Part shown: positions 19,894-28,460 of the stretch, piece by piece
Layout of the letters: the number at the start of each line of letters is the position of its first letter
How positions within the stretch are numbered: position 1 is the stretch's first letter
DNA from: Actinoplanes lobatus
GTDB lineage: Bacteria > Actinomycetota > Actinomycetes > Mycobacteriales > Micromonosporaceae
DNA: 64,000 nucleotides
Assembly: GCF_014205215.1 (NCBI RefSeq)
Contig: NZ_JACHNC010000001.1
Location: 4,531,001 to 4,595,000, forward strand
Direction of reading: 5' to 3'
Notes under the pieces: generated by a model
The model's database searches: none
The model's input: the letters and a program-made list of their open reading frames with translations, nothing else
Told to the model about the DNA's origin: nothing
Made by a program: the position numbers and the translations under genes

Positions 19894-21716
19894 CCGACCG
19901 CCTCGCGGTAGCCCTCCGACTGCAGGCGGAACAGTGCGGCATAGCCGCCGCCGGCCGCCATCAGGGTGTCGTGGTCGCCCTGCTCGACGATCCTGCCGTC
20001 CGCCAGCACCACGATCAGGTCGGCCCGCCGTACCGTGTTGAGCCGGTGGGAGATCAGCAGGCTCGTCGCTCCGGCCCGGTGGTCGCGGACCCGCTCGTGC
20101 ACCTCGTGCTCGGCCATCGGATCGAGCCCGGAGCTCGGTTCGTCGAGGATCATCAGGTCGCGCCGGTCGCGGACCAGTGCCCGCGCCAATGCCAGGCGCT
20201 GCCACTGCCCGCCGGACAGCACCACTCCGCTGGCGCCGGAACCGGGCTCGGCGCCCTCGAAGAACATCCTGGTCAGCAGGGTGTCATAGCCGCGGGGCAG
20301 GGTCGTCAGGGTGTCGTGGATCCCGGCCCGGCCGGCGGCGGCCCGGATCCGCGACGGGTCCTCCAGAGCGCCGATGTCGCCGAGCGCGATGTTCTCCGCG
20401 GCGGTCAGGTCGTAGTTCATGTGGTCCTGGAACACGACGCTGATCCGGTCCCGCAGCCGGGCCTGGGAAACCTCCCGCAGATCGACGCCGTCCCAGGTGA
20501 TCGAACCCCGCTGCGGGTCGTAGAGCCGGCACAGCAGCTTCACCAGCGTGCTCTTGCCGGCTCCGTTCAGGCCGACCAGGGCGACCGTCGCGCCGTACGG
20601 CACGAACAGGTCCACCCCGCGCAGGATCCACGGGTGCTCGTCGCTGTACCGGAACCAGACATCACGCAGCCGCAGACCGTGCCGCAGTGCCGGCAGGGGA
20701 TGGGGCCGCGCCGGTTCCGGCAGGTCCGGGCCGGCCTGCACGACCGCCCGGTAGTGGTCGAACATGAGGACACTGTGATGGGTGGTGGCCAACTCCGAGA
20801 CCATGGCACGCGAGGCGCCCTGCACCCCGACCACCGCGGCGACGAACATCGACACGTCACCGACGGTGAGGATCCCGCGGGTGGCGGCCAGTACCGCCCA
20901 CACCAGGCCACCGCCGGCGACCAGCGCGGCGAGCGCCGCCAGCGTCCCCTCGACCCGCAGGGTGCGCAGATCCATGAGGCGGCGGGCGGCGTCCACCGCG
21001 GATCGCTCCGCGGTCATTCGCTGCCGCAGGAAGCGGCCGGACCCGAACAGGCGAATCTCCTTCGCGGCGTCCACACTGGTCAACAGGGTGCGATAGAAGA
21101 GCTCGCGACGTTCGGCGGGACCCACCTGCCAGGCCACCGCCGCCCGGCGCCGGGACAACCGGATCTCCATCACCAGCATCGGTACGGCGGCCGCGAGCAC
21201 GACTCCGGTCATGACGGGACTCAGCACCAGCAGTGAGCCGACGAACCCGATCAGGGTCAGCGACGCCCGGCCCAGGCCGAAGACGCCGGTGACGAAGTCG
21301 GGCGAGCTGTCCACGCCCTGCTGTGCCAGGCGCAGCCGGTCCAGGAATCGCGGGTCCTCGAATCGGCCGAGACCGGTGAAACGTTCGGTGGCGGCGAACA
21401 GCCGGTCCATGGCCCGCCGCCCGGCACGGCGGCCGAGTTCCGCGCGTAGGTACTCGCCGGACGACCCCGCGGCACCGGCGAGCACACCGATCACCGCCAG
21501 CCCGGCGACCAGCCACAGGACCGTGCCGGTCGGGGCCGCGCGGGTCAGACCGTCCAGGACCAGTTTGGTGAGCCAGGCCGTCGCGACGGGGACGGCCGAC
21601 TCCAGCACCATCACCAGGAGATGACCGGCCACCACGGCGGGCGCGGAGCGTACCGTCAGATCGGCGGCCTGGGTGGCCGCGGCCCGGAGGTCGCGCGCCG
21701 ACGGTGTGCCGCTCAC
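19890..21716 (-). CDS. ABC exporter, fused membrane and ATPase domains
   Basis: The 608-residue half-transporter has six N-terminal membrane helices (about residues 20-310) and a C-terminal ATPase with Walker A GLNGAGKST, Q-loop VVFQDHMNYD, signature LSGGQWQR, Walker B LMILDEPSSGLD and the switch His in LLISHRLNT. It has no N-terminal C39 peptidase domain, so cleavage must be done by another protein, and the S26 protease follows directly. GTG 21716 overlaps the TlpA-like stop as GTGA. The likely cargo is the peptide encoded at 22653-22820. Confidence 0.93.
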   Translation of the reverse strand: MSGTPSARDLRAAATQAADLTVRSAPAVVAGHLLVMVLESAVPVATAWLTKLVLDGLTRAAPTGTVLWLVAGLAVIGVLAGAAGSSGEYLRAELGRRAGRRAMDRLFAATERFTGLGRFEDPRFLDRLRLAQQGVDSSPDFVTGVFGLGRASLTLIGFVGSLLVLSPVMTGVVLAAAVPMLVMEIRLSRRRAAVAWQVGPAERRELFYRTLLTSVDAAKEIRLFGSGRFLRQRMTAERSAVDAARRLMDLRTLRVEGTLAALAALVAGGGLVWAVLAATRGILTVGDVSMFVAAVVGVQGASRAMVSELATTHHSVLMFDHYRAVVQAGPDLPEPARPHPLPALRHGLRLRDVWFRYSDEHPWILRGVDLFVPYGATVALVGLNGAGKSTLVKLLCRLYDPQRGSITWDGVDLREVSQARLRDRISVVFQDHMNYDLTAAENIALGDIGALEDPSRIRAAAGRAGIHDTLTTLPRGYDTLLTRMFFEGAEPGSGASGVVLSGGQWQRLALARALVRDRRDLMILDEPSSGLDPMAEHEVHERVRDHRAGATSLLISHRLNTVRRADLIVVLADGRIVEQGDHDTLMAAGGGYAALFRLQSEGYREAVG

Positions 21717-22231
21717 CGCGCCGCGACCGGCGCCGGAAAGGAGTCCATCCGTCCGCCGCTGACCAGTACCCGCCGCTCGGCGTCGAGCAGGTAGACGGCC
21801 GGGAACGCGGTGGCCCGGAACGCCCGCGGCAACGGGGCGTCCGCGGAAGCGACGACCACCCGCGCCACTTCGGAGAGAACGCTCACGTAGTCGGCGGCAG
21901 TCTCCGGAGTGCCGGCGACCACCGCGAGCACCCGTTGCCGGCCGCCGGGCATCCGCCGGGCATAGTCGGCGAATTCCGGCAGCAGCTCGGTGCACGGCGC
22001 GCAGCCCGGCGAGAAGAAGCCCACCAGAGCGGGGAAGGCGTCCACCGGATCGCCGTCGATCGTCGTCGCCGTGAACTCGCCGACGGCCGTACCTACCGGC
22101 AGGACCGGGTCCGCGCCACCGGGGTGATGGCCCTGCGACTCCCGCAGGCGGCGGATGACCCCGACGGTGAGTACGAGATTCAGCATGCCGAGCACTCCCA
22201 CCAGCACGAGGGCGGCGACAATGACAATCAT
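21713..22231 (-). CDS. Membrane-anchored TlpA-like thioredoxin-fold protein
   Basis: The 172-residue protein has one N-terminal membrane helix (about residues 1-24) and a thioredoxin fold outside the membrane with the redox motif CAPC in GFFSPGCAPCTELLPEF and a likely cis-Pro in ATAFPAVYLL. It probably makes, reduces or reshuffles disulfides in the exported Cys-rich peptide. ATG 22231 overlaps the preceding frame as ATGA and its stop overlaps the ABC gene as GTGA. MauD-type proteins of this kind usually work with a MauE-type membrane partner, and a damaged version of that lies just upstream. Confidence 0.9.
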   Translation of the reverse strand: MIVIVAALVLVGVLGMLNLVLTVGVIRRLRESQGHHPGGADPVLPVGTAVGEFTATTIDGDPVDAFPALVGFFSPGCAPCTELLPEFADYARRMPGGRQRVLAVVAGTPETAADYVSVLSEVARVVVASADAPLPRAFRATAFPAVYLLDAERRVLVSGGRMDSFPAPVAAR

Positions 22232-22589
22232 CCGGATCTCCCTGGAGTAACCGCCGAACGCCGTGAAGGCTGGTCGGCGAACAGTTCGACGATGTCGTCG
22301 AAGAACACGAGCACGATCGCGCCCAGCACACCGGCCGGAATCGCCACCAGCATCCCGGCGGGCTGGGCGGATCCGGAGCCGGCGACGCCCACCGCGGCGG
22401 CCGACGTCACGACGACGAGCAGTCCGTCAGGCCGGCTACCGCCCGGGGGTTCCGGCCGGACATGCCCGGCAGCTCCCGGAGCGACGCGGCGAAGGAGTGG
22501 AAAGCCGATCGCGAGTGGAGCTTGCCCACCACCGCCCAGAGAAAGACCACACCGATCAGGCATCGACCGGCAATCGCGACGTACGCCAT
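22228..22589 (-). pseudogene. MauE/DoxX-like membrane protein, frameshifted
   Basis: From ATG 22589, with GGGAGG 4 bases upstream, the frame encodes MAYVAIAGRCLIGVVFLWAV and on to NPRAVAGL, a normal MauE/DoxX-type N-terminus. It stops at about 22407, but the next frame continues the same kind of protein (LLVVVTSAAAVGVAGSG, then PAGMLVAIPAGVLGAIVLV). That frame ends in an ATGA overlap with the TlpA gene. One base missing near 22425 would explain this. Even when rejoined the protein is only about 120 residues, shorter than the usual four-helix MauE. It may be a real loss, a sequencing error or programmed frameshifting; the intact overlap argues for recent damage or error. Confidence 0.7.
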
Positions 22590-22652
22590 GACACCTCCCG
22601 TCAGGTGCGGGTCCGGACGGCACACGGTCGCCCGGACCCGCGTCCGGTCACA

Positions 22653-22820
22653 TCAGCCGGGGGTGCAGTAGCAGTTTCCGGTGCTGCAGCAGTAGCGGGT
22701 CTTGCCGACACCGCAACTCTGGCCGGTGTTCCAGCAGGTGACCGCGGCGGCCGCCGACACGGTCGCCTTCGGCAGCACCAGACCCATCACCCGGTCTCCG
22801 AGCGCGTTGAGGAGCTTCAT
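22653..22820 (-). CDS. Six-Cys precursor peptide, candidate disulfide-rich (knottin-like) RiPP or bacteriocin
   Basis: The 55-residue product has a helical leader-like N-terminus (MKLLNALGDRVMGLVLPKA, then a small-residue stretch VSAAAAV suited to protease cleavage) and a C-terminal core with six Cys at residues 29, 36, 44, 45, 50 and 52. The order C-x6-C-x7-CC-x4-C-x-C is that of the C-C-CC-C-C frameworks of knottins and some conotoxins, although the last loop of one residue is short. ATG 22820 has GGGAGGA 8 bases upstream. It is the first gene of an operon with MauE-like, TlpA-like, ABC exporter and S26 protease genes, and SARP-type repeats lie upstream. Function and fold are inferred from pattern and context. 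Confidence 0.85.
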   Translation of the reverse strand: MKLLNALGDRVMGLVLPKATVSAAAAVTCWNTGQSCGVGKTRYCCSTGNCYCTPG

Positions 22821-22887
22821 CGCGTCATTCCTCCCATGAGATCCCGACCGGCTGATGCCGGCCGGGCATGATCCTGACGCGAGGCGG

Positions 22888-22927
22888 TTGCGGTCGGCTT
22901 GGCGTGTGCTTGGCGTCCGCTTGACGG
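22888..22927 (-). promoter_or_regulatory. Four heptamers at 11-base period (SARP box candidate)
   Basis: On the + strand TTGCGGT (22888), TTGGCGT (22899), TTGGCGT (22910) and TTGACGG (22921) are spaced exactly 11 bases apart with 4-base gaps. Direct heptamer repeats with this period just upstream of a -10 box are the known binding layout of SARP activators. The array ends about 67 bases before the peptide start, and a possible -10 (CAGGAT on the minus strand) lies about 11 bases after it. No -35 is needed in SARP promoters. Confidence 0.75.
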
Positions 22928-23040
22928 GCCTCATCCGCCGTACATCACCTCGAAATCCGCTCGTCGGCGCAGCAGGCGTCGCCGCGCCAGGCCTCGCGGC
23001 CTTCCATCACCGCGACGGCCGCGATGATCAGCCCGAGGCG

Positions 23041-24230
23041 TCAATGGGTCAGTGCCTCGGTGGGTGCGAGGTGGGCCGCTGCCGCCGCGGGGTAGAGGCC
23101 CGCCACCGCACCGACCGCGATGGTGGCGGCGAGGCCGCCCATGAGCGCCCAGCCGGGTATCACCGCGGGCCACGTCCGGTACCAGGCGTAGCCGGCGGTC
23201 GCGATGGAGCCGAACAGAATGCCCGCGCCGCCGCCGAGAGTGGCCAGCAGCAGCGATTCGCACAGGAACTGCAGGCGGATCTGCCCTCGGGTGGCGCCCA
23301 GGGCCCGCCGCAGGCCGATCTCGGCGCGGCGTTCGAGCACGGAGATCACCATGGTGTTGGCGACACCGACCCCACCGACGATCAGGGCGACCGCGCCCAG
23401 CCCCAGCAGCATCCCGTTGAGCGTGTCGTCGGCCACCCGGGCCGCCGACAGCGCGTCCGAGGGCCGGGAGACCTTCACCTCGTTGGGGGCCTGCGGGTTG
23501 ACCGTCGCGGCGAGTACGGCGCGGACCTGCTCGACCGACGCGTCCGCGGTGCGGGTGTAGATGGTGGTCGGTGATCCGTCGAAGTCGAGCAGGCGCTGGG
23601 CCGCCGGCCAGCCGACGAGCGCCGCCGAGTCCAGTTCGGGCGCGAGCGGGATCGGCGCCAGGATGCCTACCACGCTGAACCAGCGGCCGCCCAGCCAGAC
23701 CCGGGGGCCGGGTGAGTCGATGCCGAGGCGCTGCGCGGTACCGGCGCCGAGTACGACGGTCGGCCCGTCGGCCCCCTCGGTGAGCCAGCGTCCCGCGGTC
23801 AGCCGGGCGCCGACGTGTTCGAGCAGGTCCGCCTGCGCGGCCAGCACGGAGATACTGCCGTTCTGCCCCGCGGGGATGTACTCGTTGCGGTAGACCTTCG
23901 CCGCGAGCCGGCCGGTGGCGGTGACGCTCTGCACGGGACCGATGCGCCGTACCATCGCCGTTGATTCGGGTGGCAGTTCTGCCTGCGCACCGGCGAGGGT
24001 GTTGCCGGGCGCCACCGTCAGCAGGTTGGTGCCCAGGGCGCGCAGGGTGCGGTCAAGTTCGGCGCGGCTGGACGCGGAGATCCCGACGACGGCGAGCATC
24101 GCGGCGATGCCGATCGCGATGCCCAGCGCCGACAGGACGATCCGCAGCGGCCGGGTACGCAGGCCGGCGGCCCCGACCCGGACCACGTCGTCCGGGGCGA
24201 GCCGGGCGGGTACCGGTCTCGTCGGCACGC

Positions 24231-24234
<4 letters not shown>
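23041..24234 (-). CDS. MacB/FtsX-type ABC permease
   Basis: The 397-residue protein has the layout of MacB-type permeases: one helix near the N-terminus ([18 protein letters not shown]), a large extracytoplasmic domain (about residues 60-270), and three C-terminal helices with the family motif [21 protein letters not shown] 24234 overlaps the ATPase stop as GTGA. With the ATPase, the membrane fusion protein and the lipoprotein it forms a tripartite-like exporter of a kind often linked to peptide, antibiotic or cell-envelope stress resistance. The cargo is unknown. Confidence 0.92.
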
Positions 24235-24883
<649 letters not shown>

Positions 24884-24887
<4 letters not shown>

Positions 24888-25918
24888 GCCGGCATCCCGA
24901 CGGTCATGCCTTCGGCCAGGCCGGCGCCGCTGACCTCGGCGCGTCCCTCGGCGAACATGCCGACCTGTACGGCCACGTACCGGGATGTGCCGTTCTCGAC
25001 GACCTGTAGCCCGTATCCGCCGTCCGCCAGCGCGAGCAGGGCGGGCACCGGGACGGTGAGCACGTCGTTGCGCTGCCGGCCGGTGTAGGTGACCTCCACC
25101 GGGGATTCGCGCGGGCCGCCGGCGTCCGGTCGGCCGGTCAGCGAGATGGTCACCGGCACCGTCGGATCCTCACCCTCCGCGCCGGTCGCCTTCGCGCCGA
25201 CGTGGGTGACCTTGCCGGGCGCCCGTTTGCCGCCGGGCAGCGCCACGGACACCTTCACGCCGGGTGCGGCCCAGGCGGCGTCGGCGGCCGGAGCCTTGAC
25301 GGTGACCACCGCGGCGGTGCCGGTGTAGGTGAGCACCGTACCGGTCCCGGGATCACCGATCCGTACCTTGAGCTCGGCGATCCGGATGCTGCCGGGCGCC
25401 ACGATCGCCCAGGACGTGGTGACGGTTCCGGTTCGTGGCAGGTCGAGCCGCTCCTGCCAGCGCCGTACGGCCAGGGCGGTCGACGCGGTGTATTCGTCGT
25501 CGACGGTGAAGCCGTCGTAGCCGAGCGCGCGCAGGTTGCGCTCGAACTGCCGCACGTCGGGGCCCTCGGTGCCGGGCGCCAGCGGGCGGTACAGCGGCAG
25601 GACGCCGTTCAGCAACACCACCGGCCGGTTGTCGACGCGTACCAGGGTGCCGCCGCGTTTGATCGTGGCGCTCTCCTTCGGCAGCCACGTCACGGTGCCG
25701 GTGGCGCTCGACCTCATCGGCACCGGGTCCCCGTACCCGAGACTGCCGTTGATCTTGATTTGTTCGGCGAGGGTCTGGCGCCGCACCGTGGTGGTGGCCG
25801 CCGGGCCGTCGGCGGCAGGCTCCGGTTGCCTCTCGCGGCCGAGGATCACCGCCGCCGTGCCCGCGGCGCCGAGCGTCGCCAGCGTGACCAGCAGTATCGC
25901 CGTCGTTCGGCGGGTCAT
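24884..25918 (-). CDS. Membrane fusion protein with peptidoglycan-binding domain
   Basis: The 344-residue protein has an N-terminal membrane helix ([19 protein letters not shown]), a HlyD/MacA-type hairpin region, and an inserted peptidoglycan-binding-1-type segment ([34 protein letters not shown]), then beta-barrel segments. Such proteins act as the periplasm-side adaptor of MacAB-like exporters in actinobacteria. ATG 25918 overlaps the lipoprotein stop as ATGA, so all four genes of the operon are coupled. Confidence 0.88.
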
Positions 25919-26457
25919 CCGTCCACCCTGATGGCCGGCATGGCGGCACCCCCGCCGAGCTGCTGGCACTTCGGCGCCGCCGCCTCCAGCTTGTCGAAAA
26001 CGTCGGCCTTGTCCTTGCCGATGCTGAACTCGCCGGTCTCCGGATCGGGGTCCGGGAACTCCGGCACACCGTTCTCCCGTAGGCACTTGGCATATTCGCG
26101 GCGCTTCGCGACGTCCTCGGCCGGCATCTTCCCGGGCTCCCCGCCGTTGGGCAGGAACTCGCGGCACTTGGTCGACGCGGCCGTCAGCTTCGCCTCGTTC
26201 GCCTTGGTCACCTCGAGCCCGCGCATCATGCCGTCCGGGCCGGGATCCTCCATGTCGACGCCGTTCTCCCGCATGCACTGCGCGAATCTGCGGCCCTGCG
26301 CGGCCGCGTCCTGCGCCTGCGGCACACCGGCACTGGCCGGCGGTTTCCCGCCGGCCGACGCCACCGACGGCTCCTGCTTCTTCTCCGCGCAACCGCTGAG
26401 CACGGCCGCGAGCAGCACCGGTACGACGAACAGCCGGGTTCTGTCGGCGAATGTCAT
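25915..26457 (-). CDS. Lipoprotein with two copies of a Cys-containing repeat
   Basis: The 180-residue protein has a lipobox (VLLAAVLSGC). The mature part repeats one unit twice: FAQCMRENGVDMEDPGPDG with a later KCREFLP, and YAKCLRENGVPEFPDPDPE with a later KCQQL, so four Cys probably pair within the repeats. It is commonly found next to exporters of this kind; the function is unknown. ATG 26457 has GGGAGGA 6 bases upstream. It is the first gene of the efflux operon, divergent from the two-component system that probably controls it. Confidence 0.85.
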   Translation of the reverse strand: MTFADRTRLFVVPVLLAAVLSGCAEKKQEPSVASAGGKPPASAGVPQAQDAAAQGRRFAQCMRENGVDMEDPGPDGMMRGLEVTKANEAKLTAASTKCREFLPNGGEPGKMPAEDVAKRREYAKCLRENGVPEFPDPDPETGEFSIGKDKADVFDKLEAAAPKCQQLGGGAAMPAIRVDG

Positions 26458-26525
26458 CGTGGCTCCTCCCTCGAGTCGGGAACCACCACACCAGTTCGCC
26501 CGTTAAATGATCATTAGTGCTGGCG

Positions 26526-26541
26526 CTAACAGCCTTCTAAC
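26526..26541. promoter_or_regulatory. CTAAC direct repeat, 11-base period, in divergent promoter
   Basis: Two CTAAC copies, starting at 26526 and 26537, lie in the 108-base region between the lipoprotein and response-regulator genes; CCCGTTA at 26499-26505 is an inverted match to TAACGGG at 26538-26544. An 11-base direct repeat is a usual OmpR-family site, so the adjacent regulator may bind here and control both directions. Confidence 0.45.
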
Positions 26542-26565
26542 GGGTTCGCGCGGCAGTATGGCCCG

Positions 26566-27222
26566 ATGCGTGTACTGGTGGCAGAGGACGAGGTCGTGCT
26601 GGCGGACTCGATAGCCGAGGGTCTGCGGCTGCAGGCCCTCGCCGTGGACACCGCCTACGACGGCGACGCCGCACTGCGACGTCTCGCCGTCAACAGCTAC
26701 GACGTCCTCGTCCTCGACCGGGACCTGCCGGTGGTGCACGGCGACGACGTGTGCCGGGCCGTGATGAACGCCGGCTGGGACGTGCGCATGCTGATGCTGA
26801 CCGCCTCCGGTGGCCTCACCGACCGGGTCGCGGGCCTTTCGCTGGGCGCCGACGACTACCTGCCCAAGCCGTTCGCGTTCGCGGAGCTGGTCGCCCGGGT
26901 CCGGGCGCTGGGCCGGCGTGCCCGCCCGGCCGCCCCGCCGGTGCTGGAACGCGCCGGCATCCGGCTCGACACGTCGCGCCGTCAGGTGTACCGCGACGGC
27001 CATCACGTCGCGCTGTCCCGCAAGGAGTTCGCCGTGCTCGAGGAGTTGCTGCGCGCCGACGGCGCGGTGGTGAGCACCGAGCAGCTGCTGGAACGCGCCT
27101 GGGACGAGCACACCGACCCGTTCACCGGCGTGGTCCGGGTCACCATGCTGACGTTGCGGCGCAAGCTCGGGCCGCCGCAGGTGGTGACCACCGTGACCGG
27201 AGTGGGGTACCAGATCCCGTGA
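26566..27222 (+). CDS. OmpR-family response regulator
   Basis: The 218-residue protein has a receiver domain (AEDE pocket, phosphoacceptor Asp in VLVLDRDLP, Thr in LMLTAS, Lys in YLPKPF) and a winged-helix output domain (VALSRKEFAVLEELLRADG, VVTTVTGVGYQIP). It is coupled to the downstream kinase by a GTGA overlap and is divergent from the MacAB-like operon, which it most likely regulates. Confidence 0.95.
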   Translation: MRVLVAEDEVVLADSIAEGLRLQALAVDTAYDGDAALRRLAVNSYDVLVLDRDLPVVHGDDVCRAVMNAGWDVRMLMLTASGGLTDRVAGLSLGADDYLPKPFAFAELVARVRALGRRARPAAPPVLERAGIRLDTSRRQVYRDGHHVALSRKEFAVLEELLRADGAVVSTEQLLERAWDEHTDPFTGVVRVTMLTLRRKLGPPQVVTTVTGVGYQIP

Positions 27223-28451
27223 CGGCGCACCGGCTGACCATCCGGGCCCGCCTGACCACCCTGTACGGCGGACTGTTCCTGCTGGTCGGTGCCGCGCTGC
27301 TCGGCATCACCTACCTGCTGCTCGCGTCCGCCCTGAGCAACCCGAGCTTCGGTCGTACCGCGGTCGTCGCGGCGATACCCGGCATCGAGATCACCGCCGT
27401 CGACGCCGGCGTGGCGCAGCCGTCGGACGACGCCGGCGTGGCGCAGCCGACCACCCCCGACCCGAACTGGACACCCGAACAGCGGCAGCAGGCCGAGAAG
27501 ACCATGCGGCTCGCGGAGACGCTGCAGGAACAGTTCCGCCAGCAGACCCTCACCTCCCTGCTGCGCCAGGGCGCCCTCGCCCTGGCCGGGGTCGGCGTCA
27601 TCGGCGTCTGGCTCGGCTGGCTCGCGGCCGGCCGCACCCTGCGACCACTGCAGGAGATCACCGCGACCGCCCGCCGGGTGGCCGAAAGCAACCTGCACGA
27701 ACGCATCGGCCTCAGCGGACCGCAGGACGAGCTGCGGCAACTCGCCGACACCTTCGACGACATGCTCGCCCGCCTCGACGCCGCGTTCGGCGCCCAGCGC
27801 CGCTTCGTGGCGAACGCCTCCCACGAACTGCGTACCCCGCTGACCATCAACCGGACCCTGATCGAGGTCGCGCTCAGCCACCCCGACCCGCCCTCCGAGC
27901 TGCGCCGGCTCGGTACGGCCCTGCTGGCGATGAACGCCCGGCACGAGAAGCTGATCGAAGGGCTGCTGGTGCTCGCCGGCTCCGAGCAGCGGCTCACCAC
28001 ACGCGACCGCGTCGACCTCGCCGAGGTGACCGGCCGCCTCGTGGACGCCGCCCGGCCCGGTGCCGTCGCCGCCGGCGTCGACCTGCGGTTCTCCGCGGCA
28101 CCGGCCCAGACGATCGGCGACCCGGTGCTGCTCGAACGCGCCGTGCAGAACCTGCTGCAGAACGCGATCGCCTACAACGTGCCGGCCGGAGACGTGACGG
28201 TGACCTGCGCCGGATCCGTGGTCACCGTCGCCAACACCGGGCCGGTCGTCGCCGCCGACGAGATACCCGGCCTCTTCGAACCCTTCCACCGCCTGTCCGG
28301 CCGCACCGGCTCCGTCGACGGCAGCGGGCTCGGCCTGTCGATCGTCCGGTCCGTCGTCACCGCGCACGGGGGCGAGATCACCGCCAAGCCCCGGCCCGCC
28401 GGTGGACTCCGCATCTCCCTGCGGTTCCCCGCCCCTCCGCGACCCCGGTGA
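27219..28451 (+). CDS. Sensor histidine kinase (HisKA, HAMP)
   Basis: The 410-residue kinase has two membrane helices (about residues 15-35 and 125-145) around an extracytoplasmic loop, a HAMP domain (RTLRPLQEITATARRVAESN), the phosphoacceptor His in FVANASHELRTPLT, and HATPase boxes (LLQNAIAYN, DGSGLGLSIVRSVV). The sensor loop has a 9-residue tandem repeat (DAGVAQPSD / DAGVAQPTT). GTG 27219 overlaps the regulator stop. It is likely the sensor for the substrate or stress handled by the divergent exporter. Confidence 0.94.
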   Translation: MTAHRLTIRARLTTLYGGLFLLVGAALLGITYLLLASALSNPSFGRTAVVAAIPGIEITAVDAGVAQPSDDAGVAQPTTPDPNWTPEQRQQAEKTMRLAETLQEQFRQQTLTSLLRQGALALAGVGVIGVWLGWLAAGRTLRPLQEITATARRVAESNLHERIGLSGPQDELRQLADTFDDMLARLDAAFGAQRRFVANASHELRTPLTINRTLIEVALSHPDPPSELRRLGTALLAMNARHEKLIEGLLVLAGSEQRLTTRDRVDLAEVTGRLVDAARPGAVAAGVDLRFSAAPAQTIGDPVLLERAVQNLLQNAIAYNVPAGDVTVTCAGSVVTVANTGPVVAADEIPGLFEPFHRLSGRTGSVDGSGLGLSIVRSVVTAHGGEITAKPRPAGGLRISLRFPAPPRPR

Positions 28452-28460
28452 GACAGCGGC

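Noticed and set aside
19504..20205. Longer S26 protein starting near 20205
   Set aside because: The upstream extension runs inside the ABC transporter gene in another frame; the GTGA overlap at 19893 gives a proper start.
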